Origin: Stenotrophomonas ginsengisoli
GTDB taxonomy: Bacteria; Pseudomonadota; Gammaproteobacteria; Xanthomonadales; Xanthomonadaceae
Length of the DNA: 64,000 nucleotides
Direction: 5' to 3'
Assembly: GCF_001431485.1 (NCBI RefSeq)
Contig: NZ_LDJM01000008.1
Coordinates: forward strand, 18,703 to 82,702
Below, piece by piece: positions 30,266 to 39,300 of the stretch (the stretch's first letter is position 1; each line of letters starts with the position of its first letter). Under the pieces are notes generated by a model. That model did no database searches, was not told the origin of the DNA, and saw nothing but the letters and a program-made list of their open reading frames with translations. A program made the position numbers and the translations under genes.

Positions 30266-32665
30266 ATGTCTTTGCTGTTGCGCCTGTGCGCATTGATCAC
30301 CCTGGCCGGTACTGCCTTCAGCGCCAGCGCAGCCGATGAGAAGGACCTGCTGCCGGTCGATGAGGCCTTCGTGCTGGAAGCCAGCGCCGCCAGCCGCGAG
30401 CGCATCGACCTGCAATGGCAGATTGCCGATGGCTATTACCTCTATCGCCACCGCACCCGCGTGGTTGCCGCTAGCGGTTTTGCCGCCGGCGACCTGCAGC
30501 TGCCGGCCGGCAAGGCCCACACCGATGAGTTCTTCGGCCCGGTGGAGACCTACCGCAAGCAGCTCAGCGCACACCTGCCCGGCCAGGCCAGCGAAGGCAG
30601 CCAGCGGGTCAGCCTGGAAGTGCATTACCAGGGCTGCGCGGACATCGGCATCTGCTATCCGCCGCAAAAGCGCACGCTCAATGTCAGCCTGCCGGCCGCC
30701 ACCGCGGCTACCGTGGGCAGCAGGCCGCTTGCCGGCCTGCTCAACAACCTGCCCGGCCTGGGTGGCAACAATCCCGGCCCGGGCACCGGCCTGCGCCTGC
30801 CCGGCAGTGACGCCGGCCCCGGCCTGCCGCTGCCGGCCGAACAGGCCTACCGCCTGGAGGCCGTGGCCGATGGCGGCAACACCCTGCTGCTGCGCTTCAC
30901 CCCGGCCGCCGGCTATTACCTGTACCGCGACCGCAGCGCCTTCACCATCGAGGGTCTGGACGGGGTCCGCGCCGGCACCCCGAACTGGCCGGCCGGCAAG
31001 CAGCACCACGACGAATATTTCGGCCACACGGTGGTCTATTTCGACCCGATCGAGCTGAAGCTGCCGCTGCGCCGGCTGGCCGAAGGCGGCGGCAGTGCGA
31101 CCTTGGTGGCGACCTTCCAGGGCTGCCAGGACCAGGGCATCTGCTATCCGCCGATGACCCGCCGCATCCGCGTGGACATCCCGCGTGGCCGCATCGACCC
31201 CGGCCCGGCCACCCCGGCGACGGCCACCGCCGCCAACGGCACCGCCAAGCCGGCCCTGCCGCCGGCCACCGTGGTCAGCCCGCAGCAGGAGCCGGCCGCC
31301 CATCTGGACAACCCGGCCACGGCCAACCTACCGGCCCCGCCGGGCAGCCTGATGGTGCGTCCGCGCGCCACCACCCAGGTGCCGGCCAGTGTCGATGCCA
31401 GTGCCGACAACGCCCTGCGCTCCACCCCGCCGCCGGCCGCGCCGGCCGACAACAGCAACCGCCTGTGGCTGGCCCTGCTGCTGGCCCTGGCCGGCGGCCT
31501 GCTCCTGAACCTGATGCCGTGCGTGCTGCCGGTGCTCTCGCTCAAGGCCCTGGGCCTGGCCCAGAGCGGTGCCAGCCGTGACCACGCCCGTGGCCATGCG
31601 CTGTGGTACACCGCCGGCGTGCTGACCGCCTTCACCGCCATTGGCGGCCTGGTCATCGCCCTGCGTGCGGCCGGCCAGGCTGCCGGCTGGGGCTTCCAAC
31701 TGCAGCAGCCGCTGTTTGTGGCGGTGCTGGTCTATCTGATGTTTGCGATGGGCCTGAGCCTGTCGGGCGTGTTCAACATCGGCCGCGGCGGGGTCGGCCC
31801 GTTCAGCCGCCTGCTCGGCCAGCGCAGCGGCCCGGCCGGCGATTTCCTCACCGGGGTGCTGGCCTGCGTGATGGCCAGCCCCTGCATTGCCCCGTTCATG
31901 GGTGGCGCCCTGGCCTATGCCTTCACCGCCCCGCCGCTGCTGGCCCTGCTGGTGTTTGCCATGCTCGGCCTCGGCCTGGCCCTGCCGTTCCTGCTGATCG
32001 GCTTCATCCCGGCCCTGGCCGACCGTCTGCCGCGTCCGGGCGCGTGGATGGAAACCTTCAAGCAGCTGATGGCCTTCCCGATGTACCTCACCGCCGTCTG
32101 GCTGCTGTGGGTGCTGGGCAAGCAGCGCGGCGTGGATGGCATTGCCCTGCTGCTGGCCGGCCTGACCGTGCTCGCCCTGGCCCTGTGGTGGGCCGAGCGC
32201 AGCCTGTGGCGCGAACGCCGCACCATGGCCAGCATCGCCCTGCTGCTGGCCGCCTGCGCCCTGTTGCCGATCGGCCTGGTGGCGCGCCTGCCGGCACCGG
32301 CCACGGTGGCCAGCAGTGGCAGCGGCCATGTCGCCTACGACGCCAACCTGCTGGACCGCCTGCGTGCCGACAACCGCGTGGTGTTCGTCAACATGACCGC
32401 CGACTGGTGCGTGACCTGCAAGGCCAATGAGCGCAACGTCATCGAACGTGCCGCCTTCAGCGACATCCTGCGGCGTACCGATGCGGTCTACATGCGTGGT
32501 GACTGGACCAACGTGGACCCGGCCATCAGCGCCTTCCTGAGCGAGCACAAGGCCGTCGGGGTGCCGTTGTACGTGGTCTACGGCCCCGGCGCACCGCCGC
32601 GGGTCCTGCCCACGGTGCTGAGCCAGACCGTGGTCGAAGACGCCCTGCTGCGGGCCGCCCGGTGA
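30266..32665 (+). CDS. dsbD: Thiol:disulfide interchange protein DsbD with duplicated alpha domain
   Basis: The product is 799 residues, over 200 longer than E. coli DsbD. After a signal peptide come two periplasmic alpha domains in tandem: residues about 28-142 (C124 and C130 in QGCADIGICYPP) and about 192-306 (C287 and C293 in QGCQDQGICYPP). Then a Pro/Ala linker, the eight-TM beta domain with NLMPCVLPVLS (C419) and ASPCIAPF (C540), and a C-terminal thioredoxin-like gamma domain (WCVTCK, C715/C718). DsbD passes electrons from cytoplasmic thioredoxin to periplasmic reductases such as DsbC and CcmG. The second alpha domain retains its redox pair, so both may be active. The next gene starts within its stop (GTGA). 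Confidence 0.95.
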   Translation: MSLLLRLCALITLAGTAFSASAADEKDLLPVDEAFVLEASAASRERIDLQWQIADGYYLYRHRTRVVAASGFAAGDLQLPAGKAHTDEFFGPVETYRKQLSAHLPGQASEGSQRVSLEVHYQGCADIGICYPPQKRTLNVSLPAATAATVGSRPLAGLLNNLPGLGGNNPGPGTGLRLPGSDAGPGLPLPAEQAYRLEAVADGGNTLLLRFTPAAGYYLYRDRSAFTIEGLDGVRAGTPNWPAGKQHHDEYFGHTVVYFDPIELKLPLRRLAEGGGSATLVATFQGCQDQGICYPPMTRRIRVDIPRGRIDPGPATPATATAANGTAKPALPPATVVSPQQEPAAHLDNPATANLPAPPGSLMVRPRATTQVPASVDASADNALRSTPPPAAPADNSNRLWLALLLALAGGLLLNLMPCVLPVLSLKALGLAQSGASRDHARGHALWYTAGVLTAFTAIGGLVIALRAAGQAAGWGFQLQQPLFVAVLVYLMFAMGLSLSGVFNIGRGGVGPFSRLLGQRSGPAGDFLTGVLACVMASPCIAPFMGGALAYAFTAPPLLALLVFAMLGLGLALPFLLIGFIPALADRLPRPGAWMETFKQLMAFPMYLTAVWLLWVLGKQRGVDGIALLLAGLTVLALALWWAERSLWRERRTMASIALLLAACALLPIGLVARLPAPATVASSGSGHVAYDANLLDRLRADNRVVFVNMTADWCVTCKANERNVIERAAFSDILRRTDAVYMRGDWTNVDPAISAFLSEHKAVGVPLYVVYGPGAPPRVLPTVLSQTVVEDALLRAAR

Positions 32666-33222
32666 GCCTGCGCGGCCGCTGGCTGGCAGTGATTGCCACC
32701 GCGGCCGCAGCCGGCGTGCTGGCCGGCCAGTGGGCCGGTGGCCATTTCGCCGCCCCACCCTCGCCGGACCTGGCCGGCATGGCGCCGGGCGGCGCGGTGG
32801 AAGGCCAGCGCCTGCCCGACGACATGACCTTGAGCCTGCGCGATGGCCGCCCCCTGCGTCTGGCCGAACTGCGTGGCCGGCCGCTGCTGATCAATGTGTG
32901 GGCCAGCTGGTGTGCACCCTGCATCGAGGAAATGCCGGAACTTGCAGCCTTCTCCGCCGAACAGGGCGAAACCGGCGTGCGGGTGATCGGCCTGGCCCTG
33001 GATACGCCCGAGGCCGTGGAAGCCTTCCTGGCCCGGGTCCCGGTGCCTTATCCGATCGCCATCGAACCGCCCGGCCCGGCCGACAGCAGCGTGGCCCTGG
33101 GCAATGCGCGCGGCCTGCTGCCCTACACGGTATTGATCGATGCCGATGGGCGCCTGCACAAACGCAAACTGGGGCCGTTCGCGCCCGGCGAGATTGCCGG
33201 CTGGGCCCACAGGGCCAACTGA
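32662..33222 (+). CDS. TlpA/ResA-like membrane-anchored thioredoxin
   Basis: The product is 186 residues. An uncleaved or cleavable N-terminal hydrophobic segment (residues 7-25) is followed by an AhpC/TSA-thioredoxin fold with the active site WASWCAPCIEEMPEL. The cis-Pro region is LLPYTVLID. It starts at GTG overlapping the dsbD stop, so it is translationally coupled and probably receives electrons from DsbD; the second alpha domain of DsbD could serve it. Confidence 0.9.
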   Translation: MSLRGRWLAVIATAAAAGVLAGQWAGGHFAAPPSPDLAGMAPGGAVEGQRLPDDMTLSLRDGRPLRLAELRGRPLLINVWASWCAPCIEEMPELAAFSAEQGETGVRVIGLALDTPEAVEAFLARVPVPYPIAIEPPGPADSSVALGNARGLLPYTVLIDADGRLHKRKLGPFAPGEIAGWAHRAN

Positions 33223-33345
33223 TCCGGCATCCATACGCCAACGAATTTCAAACATTCGTTTCAAACACCCGTAACTTCGGCGAACTGGACAGTATCGCCA
33301 GCTTGCCGCAGACTCTGGATCTTCATTCCGCGACGCGTTGTTTCG

Positions 33346-33780
33346 ATGGCTCGACTGCTGGTACTGCATGGCCCCAACCTCAACCTGCTCGGCACGCGTG
33401 AGCCGGCGGTCTATGGCCACACCACCCTTGCCGACATCAACGCCAGTCTGCAGGCCACGGCCGAGGCCGCCGGCCACCAGCTGGAAAGCCTGCAGTCCAA
33501 CGCCGAGCACACCCTGGTCGACCGCATCCAGGCCGCGCGCAGTGACGGCACCGCGTTCATCCTGATCAACCCGGCCGCTTTCACCCATACCTCGGTGGCG
33601 ATCCGCGACGCCCTGGCCGCGGTGGCGATCCCGTTCATCGAAATCCACCTGTCCAACCCGCATGCACGTGAACCCTTCCGTGCGCACAGCTATTTCTCCG
33701 ACAAGGCCGTCGGGGTGATCTGCGGGTTTGGCGCCGACAGTTACCGCTATGCGCTGGATGCAGCGCTGGCCCGGCTTTAA
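33346..33780 (+). CDS. aroQ: Type II 3-dehydroquinate dehydratase
   Basis: The product is 144 residues. The family signatures are [16 protein letters not shown], the flexible loop with the catalytic Tyr (VYGHTTL), [38 protein letters not shown] and [15 protein letters not shown]. It is a dodecameric cytosolic enzyme of the shikimate pathway. It lies directly upstream of accB, a conserved gamma/betaproteobacterial neighbourhood. The 120 bases upstream hold a direct repeat of TTTCAAACA. Confidence 0.97.
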   Translation: MARLLVLHGPNLNLLGTREPAVYGHTTLADINASLQATAEAAGHQLESLQSNAEHTLVDRIQAARSDGTAFILINPAAFTHTSVAIRDALAAVAIPFIEIHLSNPHAREPFRAHSYFSDKAVGVICGFGADSYRYALDAALARL

Positions 33781-33841
33781 CCGACCCTTCCGCGCGCCCC
33801 ACCGCTGCGGACATCCCTGACACAAGCAAGTAGAGGCACTC

Positions 33842-34324
33842 ATGGATCTGCGTAAAATCAAGAAGTTGATCGACCTGCTGGAAGAATCCAACCTGGCCGA
33901 GATCGAGATCAAGGAAGGCGAGGAATCGGTTCGTCTGTCCCGCGCGCCGACCGGTGCCTACGCCGTTGCCGCACCGATGATGGCCGCCCCGATGGCCGCC
34001 GCACCGGCCCCGGCCCCGGCCATGCCGATGAGCTCGCCCACCGAAGCCCCGACCGGTGGCAGCAAGCCGGCCGCCAATGCCCTGCCCGACGGCCAGGTCC
34101 AGCGCGCGCCGATGGTCGGCACCTTCTATTCCTCTTCGGCCCCGGACAAGCCGGCCTTCGTCAGCGTCGGCCAGACCGTCAAGGCCGGCGACACCCTGGC
34201 CATCATCGAAGCGATGAAGATGTTCAACCCGATCGAAGCCGAGTTCTCCGGCACCGTGGTGGCCATCCTGGGCACCAACGGCCAGCCGGTCGAGTTTGAC
34301 CAGCCGCTGTTCGTGATCGCCTGA
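33842..34324 (+). CDS. accB: Biotin carboxyl carrier protein of acetyl-CoA carboxylase
   Basis: The product is 160 residues. The N-terminus ([20 protein letters not shown]) is the AccC-binding region, a Pro/Ala/Met-rich linker covers residues about 40-80, and the C-terminal biotinyl domain carries EAMKM with the biotinylated lysine K126. The family's protruding thumb ([18 protein letters not shown]) is present. It forms the two-gene unit accBC, 10 bases before accC. Confidence 0.97.
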   Translation: MDLRKIKKLIDLLEESNLAEIEIKEGEESVRLSRAPTGAYAVAAPMMAAPMAAAPAPAPAMPMSSPTEAPTGGSKPAANALPDGQVQRAPMVGTFYSSSAPDKPAFVSVGQTVKAGDTLAIIEAMKMFNPIEAEFSGTVVAILGTNGQPVEFDQPLFVIA

Positions 34325-34334
34325 GGGCGCAGCC

Positions 34335-35702
34335 ATGATCGAGAAGGTCGTCATCGCCAACCGAGGCGAAATCGCATTGCGCATCGTGCGGGCCTGCCAG
34401 GCGCTGGGCATCCGCACCGTGGCCGTGCATTCCACCGTGGACCGCAACCTCAAGCACGTGGCGATGGCCGATGAATCGGTGTGCATCGGCCCGGGCCCGT
34501 CTGCGGAAAGCTACCTGAACATGCCGCGCATCATTGCCGCGGCCGAAGTCACCGATGCCCAGGCCATCCACCCGGGCTACGGCTTCCTGTCGGAAAACGC
34601 CGACTTCGCCGAGCGTGTGGAGCAGTCCGGTTTCATCTTCATCGGCCCGCGCGCCGAGACCATCCGCCTGATGGGCGACAAGGTCGAGGCGATCCGTGCG
34701 ATGAAGGCGGCCGGCGTGCCCTGCGTGCCCGGCTCGGGCGGCCCACTGGGCGAGGACATCGTGGCCAACACGCGCATCGCGCGCGAGATCGGCTACCCGG
34801 TGATCATCAAGGCTTCCGGCGGCGGCGGCGGCCGTGGCATGCGCGTGGTGCATGCCGAAGGCGCGCTGAAGTCCTCCATCGAGACCACCAAGAGTGAAGC
34901 CAAGGCCGCGTTCGGCAATGGCGAGGTGTACATGGAGAAGTACCTGGAAAATCCGCGCCATGTGGAAATCCAGGTGCTGGCCGACGGCCAGGGCAATGCC
35001 ATCCACCTGGGCGAACGCGACTGCTCGATGCAGCGCCGCCACCAGAAGGTGGTGGAAGAAGCCCCGGCACCGGGCATCACCCCGGAACTGCGCGCACAGA
35101 TCGGCAAGGTCTGCGTGGATGCCTGCATCCGCATCGGCTACCGCGGCGCCGGCACCTTCGAATTCCTGTTTGAAGGCGGCAAGTTCTATTTCATCGAAAT
35201 GAACACCCGCGTGCAGGTCGAACACCCGGTCACCGAAATGGTCACCGGTATCGACCTGGTCGCCGAGCAGCTGCGCGTGGCCGCTGGCCAGAAGCTGACC
35301 ATCAAGCAGGAAGACGTGGTGCTCACCGGCCATGCCATCGAGTGCCGCATCAACGCCGAGGACCCGGAAAGCTTCATGCCGCACCCGGGCACCATCACCG
35401 CGTTCCATCCGCCGGGTGGCCCGGGCGTGCGTGTGGATACCCACATCTACGCCGGTTACAAGGTGCCGCCGAACTACGACTCGATGATCGGCAAGCTGAT
35501 CGTGCACGGCCCGGATCGTGAAACCGCCATCGCCCGCATGCGGGTGGCGTTGAACGAAACCGTGGTGGAAGGCATCAAGACCAACATCCCGCTGCAGCAG
35601 CGCATCATGCGCGATGTCGGCTTCCAGACCGGTGGGCAGAACATCCACTACCTGGAAAAGCGTCTGGCCGAGCGCAAGACCAAGTCGATCGAACTGACCT
35701 GA
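34335..35702 (+). CDS. accC: Biotin carboxylase
   Basis: The product is 455 residues with the ATP-grasp biotin carboxylase signatures: [19 protein letters not shown] start, the Gly-rich [52 protein letters not shown] and [13 protein letters not shown]. It carboxylates the biotin on AccB in the first step of malonyl-CoA and fatty acid synthesis. It is followed by a strong terminator. Confidence 0.98.
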   Translation: MIEKVVIANRGEIALRIVRACQALGIRTVAVHSTVDRNLKHVAMADESVCIGPGPSAESYLNMPRIIAAAEVTDAQAIHPGYGFLSENADFAERVEQSGFIFIGPRAETIRLMGDKVEAIRAMKAAGVPCVPGSGGPLGEDIVANTRIAREIGYPVIIKASGGGGGRGMRVVHAEGALKSSIETTKSEAKAAFGNGEVYMEKYLENPRHVEIQVLADGQGNAIHLGERDCSMQRRHQKVVEEAPAPGITPELRAQIGKVCVDACIRIGYRGAGTFEFLFEGGKFYFIEMNTRVQVEHPVTEMVTGIDLVAEQLRVAAGQKLTIKQEDVVLTGHAIECRINAEDPESFMPHPGTITAFHPPGGPGVRVDTHIYAGYKVPPNYDSMIGKLIVHGPDRETAIARMRVALNETVVEGIKTNIPLQQRIMRDVGFQTGGQNIHYLEKRLAERKTKSIELT

Positions 35703-35722
35703 GTGGCAACACCGCAGGCATG

Positions 35723-35749
35723 AAAAAGGCGGGCATTGCCCGCCTTTTT
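35723..35749. terminator. Bidirectional terminator after accC
   Basis: AAAAAGGCGGGC-ATT-GCCCGCCTTTTT, a perfect stem with T tracts on both strands, between accC and the convergent gene at 35776. Confidence 0.93.
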
Positions 35750-35775
35750 CCTTGCCCTTCCGGCACCGGCAAAGA

Positions 35776-36144
35776 TCAGCGCGCGCCGGTTTTCTCAGCA
35801 GTGACCTGGCTGCCTTCCAGCGGCTGGGTGCCCAGCGGCGAGGCCGGGTCCAGGATCAGCACCGTCTCGGCCGAGCCGTCCGGCCACAGGATCTGCAATG
35901 AGCTGCCCGCCGGCAGGGTCGAGAACGGCATGCCCGACTGCGCCCGGTACACCGCTGCGGCCTGGCTGGCCCCGGCACGGCGCTGGTCCAGCGGCGAATC
36001 CACCGTGGTCAGCTTGACCTGGGACAGGTTGCGGTACTCGTGCGTGTCGATCAGCAGCACTCCCACCGCAGCGGCCGAATACGCCACCAGCAGGAACACC
36101 CACAGCCAGAAGCGGGCACCGTGGAGCAGACGGCGATGTTTCAT
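35776..36144 (-). CDS. Single-pass membrane protein of unknown function
   Basis: The product is 122 residues: basic N-terminus, one transmembrane segment at about residues 12-34 (FWLWVFLLVAYSAAAVGVLL) and a periplasmic region of about 85 residues without recognisable motif (TVDSPLDQRRAGAS, LQILWPDGSAETVLILDP). Its start overlaps the stop of the upstream gene (ATGA), so the two are coupled and probably work together. Confidence 0.7.
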   Translation of the reverse strand: MKHRRLLHGARFWLWVFLLVAYSAAAVGVLLIDTHEYRNLSQVKLTTVDSPLDQRRAGASQAAAVYRAQSGMPFSTLPAGSSLQILWPDGSAETVLILDPASPLGTQPLEGSQVTAEKTGAR

Positions 36145-37103
36145 GAGCGCACCCCGCGAGGACGGCGCAGCTGGTTGATCAACTGGTTCATTTTTTCCAC
36201 ACCCTGCGGCGGCACCGCCGCATCGAACACGAAAGACTCAAAATCCTGGTCGGGCTTGCGCGAGCAGATCCCGGCGTTGGCACAATAACTGCTCATCAGC
36301 ACACTGTCCGGTCCGCAGGCCATGCCCAGCCGGCATGCCGCCACCTGCCAGGCCAATTGTGTGAACTGGGTCCCAGCCACTGCATCGTGCAAAGCCGCAT
36401 CACCAGCGGCCACTGCGCCCATCGCCGGTGACAGGGCCAGAAAGGCTTCCGGGTCCTGGGACTGGATCACCCGCTCCACCAACTGGCGGCGGTAATCATC
36501 GTCATCGCTCAGCGGCTGCCCCATGGCCAACAGCGCTGCTTCGGCGGCCAGGTGGCCCGCCTGTGCGGCGCGCCGGCGCTGCAGCACGATGCCCGCGTGG
36601 CCGGGCTGGTCGGCGGGGGCAAACCCATGGCAGCGCTGGCCCAGGCGGGAGCGCGCGGCAACCAGCGCCTGCAGCGGGCCGCCACCTGCCGTGGCCAGCA
36701 ACCGGTCATCCAGCGCATAGCCCTGCGGGTCCTGCAGGTATTGCCCGCAATAGTCATGGATACGGCTCAGCGTCCAGCCCGCCTGGGCGTCACCAGCAGC
36801 GACGGCGTATTGCAACTGACGGGCGTAGTCATACAGATTGCCGCGCCCTTCCAGGCCAGCAGCCATATCCAGTGGCAGGGCGGGGATGGCATTGCCGGCC
36901 GGCTGGTCGTCGCGCTGCCGGGAAAGCCCCAGCACCCGGGTGGTGGCTGGCAACAGGCTGCTGACCGGCAATGGTGCCGGTGCCTCCAGCCCCGCCTGCG
37001 GCAGACGCTGGCCCACGGCCACGCCCAGCAACAGCAGTGCCCCGGCCAGTACCGGCAGCAGCAAGACAAGACGTCGTTGGAGAAAGGGCTGCAGCGGAGG
37101 CAT
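36141..37103 (-). CDS. Membrane-anchored periplasmic protein of unknown function
   Basis: The product is 320 residues. An N-terminal anchor (VLLLPVLAGALLLLGVAVGQ, residues about 12-31) is followed by a long helical, Ala-rich periplasmic region with paired cysteines (DYCGQYL, QRCHGF, AACRLGMACG, SYCANAGICS). The helical content and cysteine pairs recall Sel1-like or tetratricopeptide folds, but no clear repeat is visible. I do not recognise the family. It is divergent from prmA. Confidence 0.7.
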   Translation of the reverse strand: MPPLQPFLQRRLVLLLPVLAGALLLLGVAVGQRLPQAGLEAPAPLPVSSLLPATTRVLGLSRQRDDQPAGNAIPALPLDMAAGLEGRGNLYDYARQLQYAVAAGDAQAGWTLSRIHDYCGQYLQDPQGYALDDRLLATAGGGPLQALVAARSRLGQRCHGFAPADQPGHAGIVLQRRRAAQAGHLAAEAALLAMGQPLSDDDDYRRQLVERVIQSQDPEAFLALSPAMGAVAAGDAALHDAVAGTQFTQLAWQVAACRLGMACGPDSVLMSSYCANAGICSRKPDQDFESFVFDAAVPPQGVEKMNQLINQLRRPRGVRS

Positions 37104-37248
37104 GGTCTGGGCGCGAAGCGGGCCTGGACAGGAGGCTGGAGTTTAGCCGCTGTACCGGCAAGCGGGCTGAATTGGCCACACCGGGGCGCGCATTCCGACG
37201 CCGGCTCGTCTACGATGCCCGCTTCTGCCTTGTTGTTTCCCAAGCCCC

Positions 37249-38160
37249 ATGCCCTTTCTCGAACTCACCCTGCGTTGCACCGAAACCACCCAGCCGCGCT
37301 ATGAAAATGCGCTGGATGACGTCGGCGCACTGTCGGTCACCCTGCTCGATGCCGATGCAGACACCAGCAACGAGCGGGCGATCCTGGAGCCGGGCGTGGG
37401 CGAAACCCCGCTGTGGGGCGAACTGATCCTCACTGCCCTGTTCGATGCCGATACCAATGCGCTGGCCCTGCTGGCCGCCCTGGAATCCTTCGACCCGGGC
37501 CTGGAGTGGTCCGGGGTGAGCTTCCGTGCGGTGGCCGACGAGGACTGGGAGCGCGCCTGGCTGGATACCTTCCAGCCGATGTCCTTCGGCCGTCGTACCT
37601 GGATCGTGCCGTGGAACCACGAGCTGCCCGACGCCGCCCAGGTTGCCGATGCGGCCATCGTGCGTCTGGATCCGGGCCTGGCTTTCGGCTCGGGCACCCA
37701 TCCGACCACCGCGCTGTGCCTGCGCTGGCTGGACCAGCTGGCCGACGAGGGCAAGCTGGCCGGGCAGACCGTGCTGGATTTCGGCTGTGGCTCGGGCATC
37801 CTCGCCCTGGCTGCCCTCAAGCTGGGCGCCGCAGCCGCAGTGGGCGTGGACAACGACCCGCAGGCCATCATCGCCACCCATGACAATGGGCAGCGCAATG
37901 GCGTGAGCATTGCCACCTATCTGCCCGAGGACGAGCCGGCAGACACCTATCCGGTGGTGGTGGCCAACATCCTGGCCGTGGCCCTGGATGCCTTGGCCGA
38001 GGTCCTGGCCAGCCGTGTCGCCACCGGCGGCGTGATTGCCCTGTCAGGCATCCTGCATGGCCAGGAAGACGAACTGCTGCAGCGCTATGCGCAGTGGTTC
38101 GACGACCTGGTTGCCACCCAGGATGGCGACTGGATGCGCATCACCGGCCGCCGCCGCTGA
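37249..38160 (+). CDS. prmA: Ribosomal protein L11 methyltransferase
   Basis: The product is 303 residues. The N-terminal substrate-recognition domain starts [20 protein letters not shown], and the catalytic domain has [20 protein letters not shown], the SAM motif [20 protein letters not shown] and [10 protein letters not shown]. It trimethylates L11 at several sites. It is in the usual neighbourhood with accBC and fis. A TACGAT -10-like sequence lies about 35 bases upstream. Confidence 0.97.
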   Translation: MPFLELTLRCTETTQPRYENALDDVGALSVTLLDADADTSNERAILEPGVGETPLWGELILTALFDADTNALALLAALESFDPGLEWSGVSFRAVADEDWERAWLDTFQPMSFGRRTWIVPWNHELPDAAQVADAAIVRLDPGLAFGSGTHPTTALCLRWLDQLADEGKLAGQTVLDFGCGSGILALAALKLGAAAAVGVDNDPQAIIATHDNGQRNGVSIATYLPEDEPADTYPVVVANILAVALDALAEVLASRVATGGVIALSGILHGQEDELLQRYAQWFDDLVATQDGDWMRITGRRR

Positions 38161-38164
38161 TCCC

Positions 38165-38878
38165 ATGAGCCAGCACCAGCCGCCCCGCCAGTCCCTGGCC
38201 GCCCTGTTGCGCAGCCCGGCCCCCTCCCCGGTGGCCGCGCCGGCTGCTGACGATGTGCCGGCCAGCACACCGCAGCCCGTGCAGGAGGAGCCGGCGCGTG
38301 CTGACACCGCCGCACCGCAGCCGTTGCCCGACAGTGCTGACAACGCGCCTGCCGCCACCGCGCCGGCGGCCAGTGATGCGGCCCCCACCTTCCTGCGCCA
38401 GGGCCCGCCTGGCCCGCAGATGGCCCGCTGGCAATGGCTGCTGGCCGCCGGCCTGGCGGCCTTGCTGGTGTTGCAGGTGGTGCTGGCCGACCGCTCGCGC
38501 CTGGCCAGCGACCCGGCCCACCGACCGTGGCTGGAAAACCTGTGCGGGGTGCTGCGCTGCCGCCTGCCGACCTGGCAGGAGCCGGAAGCGTTCAACATGC
38601 TCCAGCGCAGCGTGCTGCCGGTGCCCGGCCAGCCCGGCACCCTGCAGGTGGAAGCCAGCTTCCGCAACGACGCCCGCTGGCGCCAGGCCCTGCCCTTGAT
38701 CGAACTGACCCTGTCCACCGCCGATGGCCAGGTCAGTGGCCAGCGCATCTTCGCCCCGGCCGAATACCTGGGCAGCGACGCGCCAGCCTGGCTGGAACCG
38801 GGCCAGAGCGCCCAGGCCAGCTTCCAGCTGGTGGAGCCGGCACCGGCCGCCGAAGCCTTCCATTTCCGCTTCCGCTGA
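38165..38878 (+). CDS. DUF3426 family protein lacking the zinc ribbon
   Basis: The product is 237 residues: a Pro/Ala-rich cytoplasmic stretch (residues 1-85), one transmembrane segment (WQWLLAAGLAALLVLQVVLA) and a C-terminal DUF3426 domain (VLRCRLPTWQEPEAFNMLQR, FNMLQRSVLPVPGQPGTL, ASFRNDARWRQALPLIELTL, SDAPAWLEPGQSA). Family members usually begin with a CxxC zinc ribbon; no cysteines are present here before the membrane segment, so this version has lost it or the ribbon gene is elsewhere. It lies 4 bases after prmA and before fis. Confidence 0.85.
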   Translation: MSQHQPPRQSLAALLRSPAPSPVAAPAADDVPASTPQPVQEEPARADTAAPQPLPDSADNAPAATAPAASDAAPTFLRQGPPGPQMARWQWLLAAGLAALLVLQVVLADRSRLASDPAHRPWLENLCGVLRCRLPTWQEPEAFNMLQRSVLPVPGQPGTLQVEASFRNDARWRQALPLIELTLSTADGQVSGQRIFAPAEYLGSDAPAWLEPGQSAQASFQLVEPAPAAEAFHFRFR

Positions 38879-38968
38879 CGCCCGCAGATGGTCATTTGAT
38901 CGCCAGCGCGCTAAACTGCGCGCCTGCACGGCTGCGCTGTCAGCCCGACCATTTCGCTGGAAACTCCC

Positions 38969-39247
38969 TTGAACGTACCCGTCTCCCGTCCTGACAACAG
39001 TCGTGGCGTCCCCCGCCCGCCGTTGCGTGAAAGCGTCGCCCATGCCGTTCGCCGCTACCTGCGCGACCTGGATGGCTGCGATGCCGATGACGTGTACGAG
39101 GTGGTCCTGCGCGAGATGGAAATCCCGTTGTTCACCGAAGTGCTCAACCACTGCGAAGGCAACCAGAGCCGCGCCGCGGCGATGCTCGGCATCCACCGTG
39201 CCACCCTGCGCAAGAAGCTGCGCGAATACGGCCTGATCCCGGCCTGA
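38969..39247 (+). CDS. fis: DNA-binding protein Fis
   Basis: The product is 92 residues. The C-terminal helix-turn-helix is typical ([33 protein letters not shown]), preceded by the dimerisation helices. Fis bends DNA, organises the nucleoid and activates rRNA promoters. The start is TTG 38969 with GGAAA 8 bases upstream; no ATG or GTG is available in frame before the conserved part, so TTG is well supported. Confidence 0.93.
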   Translation: MNVPVSRPDNSRGVPRPPLRESVAHAVRRYLRDLDGCDADDVYEVVLREMEIPLFTEVLNHCEGNQSRAAAMLGIHRATLRKKLREYGLIPA

Positions 39248-39256
39248 GCTCTCCCT

Positions 39257-39278
39257 GCTGCCGGCCCTGCCCGGCAGC
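39257..39278. terminator. Hairpin between fis and the convergent lipid operon
   Basis: GCTGCCGG-CCCTGC-CCGGCAGC gives an 8-bp stem in the 53-base gap. No T tract follows, so termination there is only possible. Confidence 0.4.
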
Positions 39279-39300
39279 GCGCGGCATACCGCCCGCGCCT

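Noticed and set aside
33223..33345. Direct repeat TTTCAAACA in front of aroQ as an operator
   Set aside because: Only two short copies in a moderately AT-rich patch; no symmetry or second instance elsewhere to support a regulator.
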